A stretch of 64,000 nucleotides of DNA, from NCBI GenBank assembly GCA_032622095.1, contig CP136062.1:6140001-6204000 (forward strand), in the 5' to 3' direction. The translations under genes were made by a program, and so were the position numbers. The notes beneath the pieces were generated by a model, which ran no database searches, was not told the origin of the DNA, and saw only the letters and a list, made by a program, of their open reading frames with translations. Of this stretch, positions 63,138 to 64,000 are shown piece after piece. This DNA is from Siphonodentalium dalli (lineage: Eukaryota; Mollusca; Scaphopoda; Gadilida; Siphonodentaliidae). The first letter of the stretch is position 1, and every line of letters begins with the position of its first letter.

Positions 63138-63208
63138 TGGTTCAAATAGGGGCAGAAATATGAGATTTACCCATATGTTCCGTATGTGAACTGTTAACCT
63201 TGTGGGTT

Positions 63209-63583
63209 GATTTATGAGCTGGGTTTAGAACCACATAATTGGTGGGAGGGTTTCTGGGATTGACCCCCCTAACTTTGGTATTCAGTGTAAAATATGTTGT
63301 ACGGTAACTAGACCAACAAATGGCCACATTTAGAATATTTCTAAATTTATGAATTTGAAGTACCAGTTGTAAAATTATTCAATCATGTGAGATTGAAGCC
63401 ACATGGACATCCATGTTGGTCGGTTGATAGAGGTTTATCGTCGTTTCAGCTGCTATGCCATATCACAACATCAGTTTTACTGGTTGAATGACCACACTAA
63501 CTGTTAATTGCCCCAACCCACCAAACGGGCACCCATGTTAGTCAGCTTTGGTTCGTTAATTAAGCTAGCTTATGTTCATATTA
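63209..63583 (+). repeat. L flank, copy 2
   Basis: It is colinear with 18,992-19,370 throughout, with scattered substitutions and small indels. It carries CTTTGGTTCGTTA at 63,546-63,558 and ends cttatgttcatatta at the array border, as in copy 1. Confidence 0.85.
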
Positions 63584-64000
63584 GTGGTATACGACCAGGT
63601 CAGGTACATCCTGAACTCCACTATTATAGTGGTATATGACCAGGTCAGGTACATCCTGAATTCCACTATTATAGTGGTATATGACCAGGTCAGGCACATC
63701 CTGAATTCCACTATTATAGTGGTATATGACCAGGTCAGGCACATCCTGAATTCCACTATTATAGTGGTATACGACCAGGTCAGGTACATCCTGAATTCCA
63801 CTAGTATAGTGGTATACGACCAGGTCAGGTACATCCTGAATTCCACTATTATAGTTGTATATAACCAGGTCAGGTACATCCTGAATTCCACTATTATAGT
63901 GGTATACGACCAGGTCAGGTACATCCTGAATTCCACTATTATAGTGGTATACGACCACGTCAGGTACATCCTGAATTCCACTATTATAGTGGTATTCGAC
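63584..64000. repeat. 45-bp satellite, block 4 (runs off window)
   Basis: About 9.3 monomers are visible, starting gtggtatacgacc at the same phase as block 1. The first unit has gaactcc instead of gaattcc, losing the EcoRI site; one unit has ctagtatag. Confidence 0.97.

Overview
This is a eukaryotic, repeat-dominated window in which I find no intact host protein-coding gene, rRNA or functional tRNA. The contents are animal-type mobile elements: Helitron, hAT, PIF/Harbinger-like and TA-target MITEs, a Mutator-like foldback element, a 5'-truncated LINE and a tRNA-derived SINE. Long runs of 'gttatggccctt / tccgtctgtc' type repeats and scattered ATGTACAT motifs are also present. This mixture suggests a marine invertebrate, most likely a mollusc (a bivalve would fit). 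That is inference from repeat style, not a proven assignment.

Layout. Positions 1-18,991 are a patchwork of transposon fragments, several with readable insertion histories (nested elements, target-site duplications, paralogous empty sites). Positions 18,992-19,370 are a flank called L here. Positions 19,371-46,372 are dominated by a satellite with a 45-bp monomer, about 390 + 77 + 32 copies in three blocks. The blocks are separated by two near-identical 2.25-kb units (36,969-39,223 and 42,689-44,940), which I read as minus-strand Helitrons inserted into the satellite. Positions 46,373-63,208 are another transposon patchwork (LINE tail, hAT with a BED zinc finger, MULE-like foldback, SINE, hAT MITE, hairpin cluster). 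Positions 63,209-63,583 are a second L flank, followed by the start of a fourth satellite block that runs off the window.

How it fits together. The order R1 - R2 - 'gttatgg' block - R5 - L - satellite (313 to 46,372) starts again after 46,373. The window therefore looks like about 1.4 units of an old segmental tandem repeat of roughly 45 kb, each unit carrying a satellite array. Inside the array, the Helitron plus exactly 77 monomers was duplicated in register (period 5,720 bp). The monomer can be written as five abutting short dyad-symmetric words adding up to exactly 45 bp. It carries one EcoRI site, and its variants look like stages of CpG decay. The very long open reading frames across the array (up to about 2,300 codons on either strand) follow from the monomer length being a multiple of three. 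I do not regard them as genes.
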